This document shows positions 41,821 through 54,363 of a DNA stretch of 64,000 bases, one piece after another. Numbering within the stretch: the first letter of the stretch is position 1; every line of letters begins with the position of its first letter. Origin of the DNA: Areca catechu (lineage: Eukaryota; Streptophyta; Magnoliopsida; Arecales; Arecaceae); contig CM038044.1 in NCBI GenBank assembly GCA_021397845.1, forward strand, positions 40,162,354 through 40,226,353. Reading direction: 5' to 3'. The notes below the pieces were generated by a model. The model did no database searches and was not told the DNA's origin. It saw only the letters and a program-made list of their open reading frames with translations. Position numbers and translations under genes: made by a program.

Positions 41821-42056
41821 ATGAACGAGACGAGAGTTGGGGTGTTGTCTGAGAAGGGAAAAGACACCGCGGAGCCTGATAAGGGAAAGCAGTTGGATTC
41901 AAGATCTGAATCAGATCCGGTGATGGAAGGAAGAGATCAGGCAAATTATATACCCTATCCAAAACCACTGGCGAAGTATGAAGAGGTCATTGTCAATCCA
42001 GAGTTATTTCGGGAAACACTTGAGAAGCTGCATGCTACGTTAGGAACTAAATTCAT
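41821..42056 (+). CDS. First coding exon of a probable ARID-HMG DNA-binding protein
   Basis: The exon is preceded by an acceptor ending at 41801. The ATG at 41821 gives MNETRVGVLSEKGKDTAEPD, a hydrophilic N-terminus, then the segment YPKPLAKYEEVIVNPELF and LEKLHATLGTKFM. The last two match the start of the ARID DNA-binding domain as it occurs in plant ARID-HMG proteins, where the exon breaks inside the Met codon. Here too the sequence is TTC AT|GTAAGA, a good donor at 42057 in phase 2. The rest (remaining ARID, HMG box) should lie in later exons, which I could not find in the window. An upstream in-frame ATG at 41785 would fall in the presumed intron. Nuclear, DNA-binding role by family. Confidence 0.72.
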
Positions 42057-44839
42057 GTAAGACAAATATCTTCCTGATTGTTATGTCTCTTATTTTGATC
42101 GATTTTAGATTAATTGGGTCTAGTTTTTTTTGTCATGCTAGCCTATCTGAAATTTGTTATGTATTTATTCATGTCCATTCTACATTCCTAAACGAGAAGT
42201 TAAAATCTATGTTACATTAAAAATTCTTTCATAAATTTCCCAGTTGGTTGTGTCTGCACTGCACCATCCCTTTGGAGGATAGCTTCTGCTTTTCACAATT
42301 TTATCAGAAAGTCAAACAAATATCTATTTGATAATGGTTGATGATATAAAGACTGTTCTTTTTCGTTGCAATTGAGTGAATATGGATTACTTTTGCTTTA
42401 TGATTTTGAAATTTTATGTCTAATAGCTCTTTGGTGCTTTTATCTTTACCAGTTGAATCATTATTTGTTGCATGTAGAGCTCCAACTGCTCTACTAGTCC
42501 AGTACATAACTGACAAACCTTGTTTCATTCATGCATTACCATTTAAATCATTTTTTGCTATTTTATGTAGACCCATTACCTCTTCAAGTACCAAACAGAA
42601 TCATCCTTAAAAAAGAGTTAATTGTTAAGCCGTGACATTCATGGATCCTTGTGTGATTACTCTAAGCCTCTGTGTTATGTATATCATTCCATGATTGAAA
42701 ACAAAATAATGCTGGTACTGCCATTAAGCAGCAGTTCAAAATCTAGACACAGTTCACAACCATGACTTCCACTCGATAGAGGGCACAAATTCCTTGGTCA
42801 AAACTTTTTCAGTAAGCCACATGGATTTTGGTGTTCATTTCTGTTACTCTTCTTATTTGCTTGATCACCATCACCCATAACTTCATACTGTAGCTCAAAT
42901 TTACTTTCATTGTTGTTTATTTGTTTGTTTCCTAAGAGATGTATATGATGGTGGAATATGTATATAGTAGGGGAATGCCTTGAACAAGTTAAGTAAGAGC
43001 AGGATGAAAAAGTTAAGTAAGAGCAGGACCTAACAAAGTTATTTCCCAAAAACCTTTCATCTTAAAATGGCAAACTAGGGCATCATTTAGATATCAAAGT
43101 GTTCTTAAATGGTTGTATTAGATGGATGAAATAGCATCAGCAGTGATCTTGATATCAGGCAAATTCTCCACTTTTACCTACAAGCCTTTTGAAAAGATTC
43201 AAAAGGTTGTTTTTAATAGGTTAATGAAGGCTGGAGAAGTCCATAAAGAAGGATGGGTCCTGAAGAGTAAATTTTATATTACATGTCATGCAAGGTCTGG
43301 ACTCATGAATACTATAATTAAACTAGTGTTAAAATATCTCATTGTTCTGATCACAGCTTGAAACATCATCCATCTTCAAGGACAATTGTTACAAAGAAAA
43401 AGAATATCTCATCATTTTTAGGCAGAGATTAGTTGTTTGACCAGCAGGATATCTTGATGCATCAGAATTTAGAAACGCTACCAATAGAAGAGATGATTTG
43501 GATAATAATATGCAACAGAATAAAAAGGAGAATATTTTAATGTTGAAACTTAGTTTAATAAAAGTTAGTCATTGATGAACAGCTTGGTTTCTAAATTTAT
43601 TCAGTTAAAAGCTGCACATCAATAATGCAGATTTGTAAATTATTGTCCAGGTGAGATATCAATTACAATTGCTGTATGAGGGAGGAATTCAAGTGAACTT
43701 CCACTTGTTTTCAAGTAGTCAATATTTATTTGTGCTTGTAACTAATGAAAGTTTTGATTATTGTCCACAAGGGATTAATTTAGATGACATTACCACCAAC
43801 ATAAACTAGATATGAAGACAGTATGCTTAGATGCCTGATACTAAATTTAAGAACTGATGTGGTTTTACCACACTCAAATACAATAAAAATGTTAACTCAT
43901 AATATTGATAGAAGATTGGTGATTGGATGATAAAATAAAATCATTCCATATGGCATATGAAATTCTTAACAAAGCTAATCAGACTGGTTGGCTGAATTTT
44001 ATTTCACTTGGATAATATGGAGAATCCAAGCACTTGTAGCTAATGTGCATTCTTCCCAGGATGCCTTAGTTGCACTATATAACTGCTAGTTTATCCAAGA
44101 AATTCTGACTGGTTTTATCTATCACCATGGTTCAAATCTTCTACTTATTCTATATTTAAATTTATATTGCAATTTTAATCTAAATTTAAAAATTCATAGT
44201 TTGCTTGTAAAAAAAAAAAAACCTCTGTGCAGAAGAACCTTCAGTTTTGTAGAATGGAAGATCTAAATGTCATGGCCAAGGCCTTTCTGAAACATCTAGT
44301 CAAGAGCTGGTTGTAATGTTATTTCTTAATAATTTAGGTGGTTTGTTATGTGAATGTTATATTCCATTAATTCTGATTAGTTCCCCTTTTTGGGTCTATC
44401 TTCTACTGCATATGGGTTGTTTAGTTGAACGGTCAGCTAATGTCACAGAAAATATCATAGATATTTTGATGTTTACTTGTGAGATATTTTAGGCAAATAA
44501 TGTAACAAGCTTCACCTACATAAATAAAATGTGGACTGCCCTTATCCATTTTAGGCAGTTTGGATGTTGAAGTTGGTTTGAGTTCAAAAGGAAACTGGAC
44601 TGGTCTGCATTTTTGCTTCATGAGGTGGTGTTCAACTGCTCATGCTATAATTCTCATTAAATTAATATGCTCCATTTAAGAAATATTGGAAATCAAATCC
44701 AAGTAGGAAATATGTAATCCACAGAAAAAATACTAGGAAATTCCTATTGCCGTTAGATTTTCTAATTTTGGAGTATAGTATCACATTAGTATACAATTTA
44801 TGCTACAACACATCTTTCATGGTTAATAGAGCCTATTTT
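42057..44839 (+). other. Probable intron sequence of the host gene, no coding signal
   Basis: Starts with GTAAGA. The 2.8 kb are AT-rich, with short random frames and a short tandem repeat near 42987-43035 (GTTAAGTAAGAGCAGGA). I looked for the continuation of the ARID domain on the plus strand and did not find it. Confidence 0.5.
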
Positions 44840-44844
44840 GTATT
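44840..44844. repeat. Target-site duplication of Copia-3, left copy (GTATT)
   Basis: GTATT at 44840-44844 and again at 49892-49896, directly outside the two short LTRs. Confidence 0.85.
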
Positions 44845-44990
44845 AGTTGAGAATAGAGAAAAGAAAAAGTTCAATATTATTTTCTCTTAAGGGGTTATCA
44901 TAGGTTACAAAATACAATGAACCTAGACACATACTAAATATGGTGAAGTCTAGATACAATATACTTGGATACTTTATTTCTTCTCCCTTG
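44845..44990 (-). repeat. Copia-3 3' LTR (left copy)
   Basis: Begins AGTTGAGAATAGAGAAAAG and matches 49745-49891. Its inner edge is changed (TTCTCCCTTG instead of TTCTCTAACA), so the boundary is approximate. Confidence 0.85.
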
Positions 44991-45117
44991 AGCTGGAGCA
45001 TATATATCAAATATTCCCAGCTTGGTACATAAAGAATAAAAATGAGTAGGCCTAAGAGCCTTGTCAAGGATATCAACCAACTAATTCTCTAACATTGTGT
45101 AGAGAGTAATAATCTTC

Positions 45118-46430
45118 CTTAGCAGAATAGCATCTCGAATGAAGTCACAGTCGATCTTAATATGTTTAGTCCATTCATGAAAGACAGGATTGTTACTGCT
45201 TGTCATAATGAATCACCATAGGCTTAGAACAAGATACATCAAGTTCTCTTAACAAAGAATTTACCCACATCATCTCACAAGCTGTGTGAGCCACCACTAT
45301 ATACTCAGCCTCAACACTTGAACGGGCCACCACAATTTTTTTTTTTAATTTTTTCATGTGACTAGATTTTCTCCAACAAAAATGTAAAAACCTGATGTGG
45401 ATCTCCTATCACTCACTAAGCTAGCATAGTCAGCATGAGAATAGGTTTCAATTTGTAAATATCCATTTCTTTGCATCAGAATAGGCTTCAATTTATAAAT
45501 GTCCATTTCTTTTATACAAAAGGCCTTTTCCTAAGCCTCTTTTAATGTAATGCAAGATTTTTAACGTAGCATTCCAATGACATACCTTAGGCTTTTGCAT
45601 ATATTGACTAACTACCCCCATTGCATAAGAAATGTTATGTCTTATGACTGTTAGATAGATAAGCTTCCCAACCAATCTACGGTACTGAGTGACATCCTCA
45701 AAATCATCTCCAGAATTATCAATCTTTAATGGTAATTGAGAATCAATAGGAGTAGAACTTGGTTTACAATCAAGTAAGCCTGTCTTCATTAGTAAATCAG
45801 TGGCATATTTTCTTTAAGAGAGAAACACTCCTTACGATCCATATGCCACTTCAATTCCCAAGAAATACTAAGGTCGGCCCAAATTTGTGGTGACAAAGTG
45901 ATTCTCTAAGTATTCTTTGATTTGAACAACCTCATCATAATCATTACCTGTCAAAAGAATATCATCTACATGCGTAGCAAGAATAACCAATCCCAAGGAT
46001 GTTTGCTTCACAAAAATTGAGTGATCAAACTTATTGTAATGAAGTTGAATTTTGTCAACTTCATGGCAAAACTTGTCAAACCAAGTCCTTGGTCTCTGCC
46101 TAAGGCCATAGATAGCATTTTTTAGCTTACAAACTTTCTCCTCCTGAGCAACATAACCTAGAGGTTGCTATATATAAACAACCTTAAACAAATCTCCATA
46201 TAAAAAGGCATTACTTACATCCATTTAATGTATTTTCTAGTCTTGATTATTACAATGGAGAAGAGAATTTGGACTCAGTTGAGATGAGCAATAGGAGAAA
46301 AAAGTCTCAAAATAGTCAACATTATATATTTGGGTGTAACCTTTAGCAGTAAGACGAGCCTTAAAGCGCTCTACAGTACCATCAAGTTGGTACTTGACTA
46401 TTAAGACTCATTGACATGCAACAAGATGAA
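45118..46430 (-). pseudogene. Copia-3 reverse transcriptase and RNase H remnant
   Basis: The catalytic box near 45975-45950 reads HVDD in place of YVDD. The best open part (45789-45493) has LVGKLIYLTVIRHNISYAMGV and SQYMQKPK, the junction with RNase H. VEAEYIVVAHTACEMMW near 45320-45275 is the RNase H Glu motif. A 44-bp local duplication lies near 45440-45510. Stops and shifts throughout. Confidence 0.85.
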
Positions 46431-47215
46431 CACTAGATAGTGGTGTAAGTAACTTTCAAGTGCCATGACTGACAAGAGCAACCATCTCTTCATCCATGGC
46501 CTATCTCCATCTGGGATTAGACTGAGCCTCCTGATAGGTCCTGGGAATAGATATGGAGGATAGAGATCTAACAAAAAATTGAGAAGATTGTTGAATATAA
46601 TCAAAAGTCAAGGCGGTAGATATTGGATGCAAAGTGCAAGATCGTTTACCCTTTCATATTGCAATGGGCATATTTGAATCTAGGAGATGGTTAGTAGAAA
46701 TCTCAAATAGAGATGACATAGTTGGTGGTGGTAAAGATGGAGGAGCTCTTTTCTTTAAATGACTATAGACCTGCAAAGGTAGAGGAATAGAAGTACTAGA
46801 TGATGGAGCTATGAGACTACTAGGAGGAGCAATGGGTGGTAGAGGAATATTGGACGACTTAAAAGTGATGGAAAAGAATGGAGTGGTCTCAAAGAATGAG
46901 ACATTAGCAGAGACAAAGTGTTGTTTAGGAAGAGGATCATAACATCGGTATCCTTTTTGGGTATGAGAATATCCTAGAAAGATATAATGAATTGATCAAG
47001 GAGACAATTGTCTTAGCCATGTCCAAGGAGATGAACGAAACACAGGCATCCAAACACTTGTGGGTGAGTGATAAGGGATCCATAGAGGGATAGAGAATGG
47101 AAAATTGAGATTTTCCATCCAATATACTTGATGAAGCCCTATTTATAAGATAATATGCTGTAAGAACAGTATCATCCCGGTAAGGTTTAGGTACCTACAT
47201 ATGAAATATAAGAGT

Positions 47216-47896
47216 CTATGCCACATCTAAAAGATGTCTATGTTTTCTTTTAGCGACTCCATTATGCTGATATGTGTAAAGACACGAGATCTGATGTATT
47301 ATACCATGAGAAGCATAAAATACTAAAAAACTAGACTGCATATATTCATAGGCATTATCAGTACAAAGAACCTTAATAGATATAGAAAATTGAGTTTTTA
47401 TTTCATGATAAAAGTTTTGAAATATAGAAAAAATTTCAAACCGATACTTGAGGAGATACAACCAAGTTATTCTAGTGTGGTCATCGATAAAAAGGACAAT
47501 ATCTAAATCCTAATCAAGTCATGGTAGGACTCAGACCCCGGATATCCAAATGGATAAACATAAAGGGAGAAGAACAATGCTTACTAATGAAGAAGGAAAA
47601 GACATTCTATGATGCTTTCCTGATTGGCAAGCTTCAGATTCAAGACTAGTCGAATACTTGGGGAGAACACCAAGATTCTTTAGGATTTCAATACATAGAT
47701 GAGCAAGAAGACAATGCCATTGATAAGGTGAAATGGAAGATGACAACATCGCATAAGTAGGTGATGAATAGCCAGCAAGAAGGTAAACTCCATCCACCTT
47801 AACAACATCACCAATCGTCTTCCTCGTGTTGAGATCTTGAAAGAGACAATGAGAAGGATAAAACGTAACTAAGCAATTTAAGGATTTAACAAGCAT
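47216..47896 (-). pseudogene. Copia-3 integrase remnant
   Basis: The minus-strand pieces show the HHCC region (QWHCLLAHLCIEILKNLG, CQSGKHHRMSFP) and the core (VLCTDNAYEYMQSSF, with the second Asp; HNGVAKRKHRHLLDVA, where the catalytic Glu is replaced by Lys). It lies between protease and reverse transcriptase, as usual in copia. Confidence 0.8.
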
Positions 47897-48273
47897 CTAA
47901 TAGATAACAAATTCAAATGATATTTAGAAGCATATAAGACATCTATAAAAATGCGAGTAGGAGAAATTCTCATAGTACCATGACCAAGAATAGGAATTGA
48001 AGTGCCATCCATAATAGTAACGGATAGCACATGCAACAATTGAGTGTATGTAGAAAAAAAGATCTCTATTACCTATGACATGAAAAGAAGCACCTGAATC
48101 TAATAACTAGAATATGCCAGGAGTGACTGCAGTAGCCATCTCAAGAGTAGGAGATATAGCTAGTGGAGCTGAAGATGTGGAGGCACTGGTGGACTGAAGA
48201 AATTGCTCGTAGTCAACCTGTGAAATCAGAATTGAGTTATTAGCGACAAGAGAGGCACTAACATCAGATGGAG

Positions 48274-49070
48274 CTATAAAAGGTGCAGCACTAGCAAGGC
48301 AAGAAGTAGGAGGCTTTTCAAATTTTTGCCAATAGGATGGTTTGAGGATCCGTAATGTTTACATGGTGGGAAAGAGTTACGTCTGCATCCATGTCCTCCA
48401 CGACTCCCTCGATCACTATGAGCACCAATAGCAAGAGCAGTGTTCTCCATAGATGGAGAAGATGTAGGCTGCAACTCGGTAATACGGAGAACTTGACTCA
48501 TAGCATTGTTCAAGGTGGAAATGCTATCATTAGCCATGAGCTGAGTTGGAACATGAGAGACAGAAGGATTAAGCCTGGAGAGGAACTTTGCTACATAGAA
48601 TTTCTTATGTTGCTATTGAAGAACAAAAACATCAATAGTGAGGGGATGATACTGGGCAAGCTCAATCCTCTTTTTCTAAAGAATGCTATAGTATTCGGAT
48701 TGAGAGATCCTCCTGCTGCAAAGAAAAAATGTCCAAGAGAGTAAATCCTCGAGACATTCTTCTCTTGAAAGTATGTCATCCTCAAGAAATCCCACATCTC
48801 TTTCGTGGTGGACACAAATATCATAGTATTCGCAATATGAGGCTCTATGCTATTTAACATCCAGGTGAGAATAGCATAATCAACCTCTTGCCATTTGCAG
48901 AATTCCACTAAATCAGCACTATCAATAGGTTCTTTGTCAAGATGATGGACCTTTCTGTGAGATCCTACTATATAATGGAATGCCCGAGACCAAAGAAGAT
49001 AATTGGTACCATTAAATTTGACACTAGTACCAAGAGGGGTGGTTCTTAGGTCATTCGAGAAAGAAGCCAT
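48274..49070 (-). pseudogene. Copia-3 gag
   Basis: ATG at 49070 (MASFSNDLRTTPLGTSVKFN). LGTSVKFNGTNYLLWSRAF, VEFCKWQEVDYAILTWML and STTKEMWDFLRMTYF are copia gag motifs. A frameshift near 48650 ends the open stretch at 48591, and the rest, with a knuckle-like basic region, continues in another frame to about 48274. The leader between the primer site and this ATG (49071-49731) has no gene. Confidence 0.85.
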
Positions 49071-49731
49071 AGGGAGAATCTAAAGAATGTAGAAGAAAGC
49101 AATGCTTAAAAAAGAGAATCTTTGATGACTGTTACAAGAGAGAAATATAGTCCACAGCATCAATAGATCTCAAGAAGAAAGGCTAATGTGGAGTCTACTA
49201 GATCTGGCAATGATAGAGAGGTGATACAATGATATTCATCGATCCTGGATGCATGATATTCATCATTGAACAGAGACTAGGGAGAAGAACAGCAGCTATA
49301 GCAGCAAGAGGGAACATCTCAGTTCATCAGCCTGTGATCACAAGGATAGAACAACAATGGCAAGGAGAAGAAAGTTGGACTTCATTGCTGATCGGCAAGA
49401 AGGGAACAGTAGTGGCAGCTGTAGGAGGGAGAGGAACAGTTCATTGCTGATTAGCAAGAAGAGCCACCCCTTTTTTTCTTTTGTTTTTTTTTTCCTCGTT
49501 GGCAAGGAGGAGTCCCTCTTTTCTTGCACGGATGATCACAGCCCAAGAAGAACAGCAATGGCAATTTTGTAGGGATTAAGAGGGCATGCCCCGATGACTT
49601 TCTCTTGAAGCAACCCCCATGCATGTCTTCCTAAGCATGGGACTTTTAGGGCATGGAGATCTCGCTAGAAGAGAGAGGCTCCCAGGTGGATTGGAGTCCT
49701 CTTGGAAACAGAGAGGCGGCAGCTAGGGCTA

Positions 49732-49744
49732 GGCTATGATACCA
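49732..49744 (-). other. Copia-3 primer-binding site
   Basis: Minus strand TGGTATCATAGCC, one mismatch from the tRNA-Met type site TGGTATCAGAGCC, immediately inside the right LTR. Confidence 0.85.
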
Positions 49745-49891
49745 AGTTGAGAATAGAGAAAAGAAAAAGGTTTAATATTATTTTCTCTTAACGAGTTTTT
49801 GCAGGTTACAAAATACAATGAACCTAGACACATACTAAATATGGTAAAGTCTAGATACAATGTACTTGGACACTTTATTTCTTCTCTAACA
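49745..49891 (-). repeat. Copia-3 5' LTR (right copy, 147 bp)
   Basis: On the minus strand it runs from TGTTAGAGAAG to ATTCTCAACT. It is next to the primer-binding site on the inside and GTATT on the outside. Confidence 0.88.
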
Positions 49892-50043
49892 GTATTTAAG
49901 AATATCTGACCTTGGGCTTCCAATAAGAAAGTTGGAATGGGATACTTGATACAGAATCATATGGGTTGCTTTTATTAGCATGATATGTTTCGCTTCGTGC
50001 CCATTTTGTCATGAGTCTGAGTTAAGAAGTGCTTGAATAGGTA

Positions 50044-50625
50044 TGGAATTGGCCAAGGATTGTGGTACTGTCCTAAACCGCCTGATTCGGGGCATACCGG
50101 CCAAGAGCCCAAGGTTTTAAATCTCGTGGGACAAGATTATCCTGGGTTTTTCATGGAATGGGACGCATTGGTGTCCCGTCCCGTCCCGACACTTGGGACA
50201 GGGAATGTCCCAAGGTATCTCGATTGGGATGCTGGTGGGACATCCTGTCCCAATACATGGGATGGTATCTAGTTCCGGTGTCCCATGAGACGTCCCACCG
50301 GGATCTGAATCCTTGCAAGAGCTAGTACAGTTCAGCTATAAAAAACGGTTTAAGTGCCGGATCATTGAAAAAACTAAAAAAGAATTCTATACCATATCGG
50401 TATGGTATGGTATAGTACGGTACGGTATCGATGTGTACCCTGGTTCGGCCCAGTTTGGGCTCGGTCCTACTTGGTTCGAGTCCAGTTCAGGCCCGATTCA
50501 GGTCAAACAATTAGCCATGGAGAGGGAAGGAGTTTTTTTAATTTTATGGGCTCGTACCGTACTGTACCGGTTGGTGACCGGTATGGGGCCCGGTACCGGT
50601 TCGGTATTCCTTGGAATTGGCCATC
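50044..50625. mobile_element. GGTATGG-rich interspersed repeat, copy A, with an inner insertion
   Basis: The sequence from GATTGTGGTACTG through ACCGGCCAAGAGCC, then CATATCGGTATGGTATGG, TTTGGGCTCGGT and TCAGGTCAAACAATT to GGTTCGGTATTCCTTGG is the same string of words as copy B at 51540-51900. Copy A is interrupted at 50109-50315 by another short element. No protein coding; frames over it are low-complexity. Confidence 0.75.
50110..50315. mobile_element. Short hAT-like inverted-repeat element inside copy A
   Basis: Ends CAAGGTTTTAAATC and (reverse) CAAGGATTCAGATC pair at 11 of 14 positions. CAAGAGC(C/T) flanks both sides, a 7-of-8 match consistent with an 8-bp duplication. The interior is rich in GGGAC/GTCCC words. 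Superfamily is inferred from the duplication length. Confidence 0.6.
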
Positions 50626-50629
50626 AATC

Positions 50630-51539
50630 TTTAAAAGGTTGACTACAATATTATTGAAGGAGACCATTTCACTATTATACAAAGTTTGTGGATCATCACC
50701 AAATGACAGTGCTCAATCCTATGATACCAGATACTTTCCCTATGTTGGAAAGATTGCTGGGTACTCTATGCCATCATAACTTCAGAGAGGCAAACTTTCC
50801 AATTAACTGGTTGTCCAAAGCTGGAGTCAGAAGCCTCTGCCATACTTGATATTTGAGATATTTGCAGCTTTGTTACCTAGTTTATAGTGGATGTTGGACA
50901 TTACATGCTGCAACAAACAAGATTGATTTTGGTATCAGTTTGGGTTTTAATTAATCTATGGGTAGCACTGTTCAAACAACTGAACCCTAAGCAATTGGTT
51001 AGGGGCTTAAATTTGCTTCATGAGATATTTCTCTTTTGTTCTTGTTCTGCTTACCATTCTCTTTCTTCATTTACTTGTACCAGCAACTCTTAACTCACTA
51101 AATACTTGCATTTGAGTTGCAAAGCTCTCTTTCTAGATGATTTATGTGAGCTTGAGAGGAGGTTCTAGAAGGTGACTGTTTTAAGGAGCCCTTCATATTC
51201 TCAAGGGAGAAAATGCAAAAAATTTGTGAGTCTTAAACATGATCTTATCAATCGAGGCATTGTAATAAAACCAACCAACATAATTGAGTCCAAGGAACTG
51301 TAACTTCAAATGAGCAAAATTAAGATCCATGGAATTCCATCATGTTACTCAACTTCAGTGGAAGTTTGGAGGTCTAAAGTGTGAAAACTGCATTCAAAGC
51401 CCATTAGGTCTCTGCATTGACAAATTGGTCTGTGTATTTTGTCTTGTTCAACTGCTATTTCATGATTCTAGTTTGATACAATCCTAGTTGTTCTTGTAGT
51501 TATATATAGAACAATGATAAAGAGAGTATTATCTAAACC
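50630..51539. other. Spacer without recognisable gene
   Basis: AT-rich unique-looking DNA, short frames only. Nothing supportable on either strand. Confidence 0.5.
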
Positions 51540-51905
51540 AGGGTTTGTGGTATCGTCTCGTATCGCTCGGTCAGGGCATATGGTACTGTACCGGCCAAGA
51601 GCCGGTACGGTTCATCTAAAAAAATGGTCCGGAGTACTGAATCGTTAAAAAAATAAAAAAAAAATATTCCATATCGGTATGGTACGGTACCGTACCGGTG
51701 TGTACCGCCCGATTTAGCTCGGTTTGGGCTCGGTTCAGCCCTGTTCGGGTCCGGTTCATATCCGATTCAGGTCAAACAATTTTTTCATGGATAGGAAAGG
51801 GATTTTTTAAAGATTTTGTGAGCTCGGTATGGTATAGTACTGTACCATATCGGTCAGTGACCGATACAGGACCCGGTGCTGGTTCGGTATTCCTTAATTT
51901 AAACT
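51540..51905. mobile_element. GGTATGG-rich interspersed repeat, copy B
   Basis: Starts CCAGGGTTTGTGGTATCG and carries GGTACGGTACCGTACCGG, a nested palindrome, then the same downstream words as copy A without its insertion. It shows the empty site for the element at 50110-50315. Confidence 0.75.
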
Positions 51906-52058
51906 ATCTAAAAAAGTAGGCAATAGTATAAAGGTTGGGGTTTGCCACTTGGATCCTGACCATTCTAGTAGGAAATTCGCAACCGGAAGGTTTCAGGTTG
52001 AATGGTTTCAGAAGAGTAGACTAGGTAGCAATTCTCAATGTGATAATATGGTTGTCAC

Positions 52059-52245
52059 CAAGGTTCACTATCTTAGTACCAGACTCCATATCTATACCAT
52101 GCTATTAAAGTATCGGTACATCCGGTATGGTACATGGTTTGACTTATGAAGTATTGGTATGCATCCCTTACCATGTACTAGTTTAGTATAGTATGGTATG
52201 ATATAGTCGATATACATCGGTACTGGCCAGTACGACAAACCTTGG
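52059..52245. mobile_element. GGTATGG-rich hAT-like inverted-repeat element, copy C
   Basis: Left end CAAGGTTCACTATC; right end ACAAACCTTG in inverse sense. Flanks GTTGTCAC and GTTCTCAC agree at 7 of 8 bases. The interior is GGTATGGTA-rich. A similar right end, GTACAACAAACCTTG, occurs at 63327-63341. Confidence 0.6.
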
Positions 52246-54363
52246 TTCTCACAAAATAATTCTACTAATTACTGATATTGCTACCAACTCTTACTAGCTA
52301 CTAATATTGCTGCCAACCATTTACTAACTATGGACATTGTTATGCCATTGATGGTTTGGTGGACATATCAAAAGTATAGAACCTTGTTCATTGATGCTTT
52401 ATCAATGCACAGCATTGTGCAAGGGATTCTTTTTCCTTAAATATTGACTACTTTTGCATCGACAGGATATGTTTGAAATGTCATGAGGACATGATGATAG
52501 ATTCTACTTGATTAGGTTTGGATAATGCAACATTCAGCTTGCTTGAGATATTATTGATTATGGGAAAAAATAATCATGCACAATTAACTGTAAGTCTAAT
52601 GATTCCAGAACACAAACTTGAATCTTCCTTGTTTCATTGATTACAGTTGCATCTGCTCCTCTAGATGGACTATTTTTGCTGAATCTGCAGTTAGTTGTAT
52701 CCTTTAAAGACATCTAATACATCTATAGTCTTGCTATTGTCCCCATTGTCCTCAGATCTAGATCATTGTGCAGAAGCTTGGTAACTACGGCTATTCTCTT
52801 GCCCCTTGTCCTCTATATCCAACATCACCCTGAGAAGTACAACTAATAAGGATTCGAGGAATTGAGTTAAAGCTTGGTAGCTACAGCTTTTCTCTTGTCC
52901 TTTGTCCTCTATATCCAACGTCACCCTGAGAAGTACAAGTTCTAAGGATTCAAGGAAATTGAGTTAAACAGTTTTGGTGGCTGCTGCCTCAGACCTTTGC
53001 ACTACCAGAGTAGGGAAAGAAGTTAATGCTATAAGTAAATAAAAAGATCAGGTGAAGGTATCTAAATTCTAGGTTTAATGTGGGCTAGGATTTCCTAATA
53101 TTTTATTAAATAAATGAACTTACCTACTATTTCCTTTTGGTTACTATTCTTGTTTCCTATTCATGCTCTAAGTTCTAGCAAATTAAGCCGAATCCATTAC
53201 CCAAATTTTGAAGCCCTGAGTAATTTGAAAATTTCGTATTTTATGTCTCTCCACTCTTTTCTTAGTTTTACTAGTGCACATATGATGACGAAGGCCAAAG
53301 AGGGTTTTATTTACCTTAAAAGTCACGTCCAACTTGACTTGGCATGTGATCCAATAGGCCCTAAAAGTATTCAGCATCTGCCTGTGATGTTTTTGAATGT
53401 ATCCTTGCTTTATTGGAAGCCAACTTATGTTTAGAAAGAAATAAATATGTAATTAAGAGGTTTTTGACAGATACTAGGCCATATGCAAGGTGTACCAGTA
53501 TTTATTAAACGTGACTATACTAAGTAACCATGCTTCATAGAGTGGTGCATATGTTCAACAATGATAGAAGCAAGTTGATTATAAAACAATCAAAATAGAG
53601 GATTTTGATGCTAGATTGGTGTAAAAAACTGATAAATTAGGAAAGCAGTCTGGTTGCCATGTTACAGAAAAAATACGTCAAGAAATGTTCAACAACTTGG
53701 CACAAGTCATGACATGACATACCCATTTTTGAATTGCAAATAATCAGCATTGAGATAAAATCAAATCTTTGGAAGTATTCAGCAGTTGGAAGATGAAACT
53801 CATGCTAAGGTGAGGTCTTGGAGTAGGAATGTGAGATTTGCGCATAATCCAGTACTTTTTATAAGTTGTACAGATTGTATTGGACGTAAATATGTCTATT
53901 TACTTGCCATTGCTAACATTTTATCATCCACAAAGTGTCTAATCCTTGAACATGCAAGTGCTTGATAATTAATTGTTGCTAAGAGCATTGATGATGCAGA
54001 ACTGAACTTTTTAAGAGTATTCATCTTTGGATGTTAAGCAAGAAAGAAATCATCATAATAGTTCTTGCATCTTCCACCACTTTGGGAAAATGAAAGATTA
54101 AAAGCATAAGAGTTTTTGTTTCATCGGATCTTGAACCTTAATAACTAATGAAATCTAAATCAAATGCCTCCACTCGAAGTACTTTTGGTGCAGAATGCCA
54201 AAAGAGTTTCACTTTAATAGATTATTGAATGTTTCTTTAACATAATTGGATTGCTCAAAGTTTCATCATCTACATTGACAAAAACTTCTAGACATGGTTG
54301 ATAGTGGTTCCAATAATATAAGTTGTAATAGATAGTATCTAATTTCAGACATTTAGGTTGTAT
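52246..54363. other. Spacer with one 96-bp tandem duplication
   Basis: No gene seen. The segment AGCTTGGTA(A/G)CTAC...GAGTTAA is present twice (52775-52870 and 52871-52966) with several differences. Other frames are short and lack family features. Confidence 0.6.

Larger units (their letters stand above)
44845..49891 (-). mobile_element. Copia-3: Ty1/copia element with very short LTRs, decayed
   Basis: The 5047-bp element lies in reverse orientation to the host gene. LTRs of about 147 bp flank a minus-strand gag-pol; a primer site and a 5-bp duplication are present. Order on the minus strand: gag (49070), knuckle region, protease, integrase (47896-47216), reverse transcriptase (about 46430-45850), RNase H (about 45790-45118). 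Short LTRs are typical of the Ale/Retrofit-type copia lineages; the exact lineage is inference. Many stops and shifts. Confidence 0.9.

Noticed and set aside
43122..43361. 79-codon frame as a second exon of the host gene
   Set aside because: It does not resemble the continuation of the ARID domain, and the phase and splice sites do not fit.
50313..50779. Frames in the GGTATGG repeats as genes
   Set aside because: They follow low-complexity repeat words and are not preserved between copies A and B.
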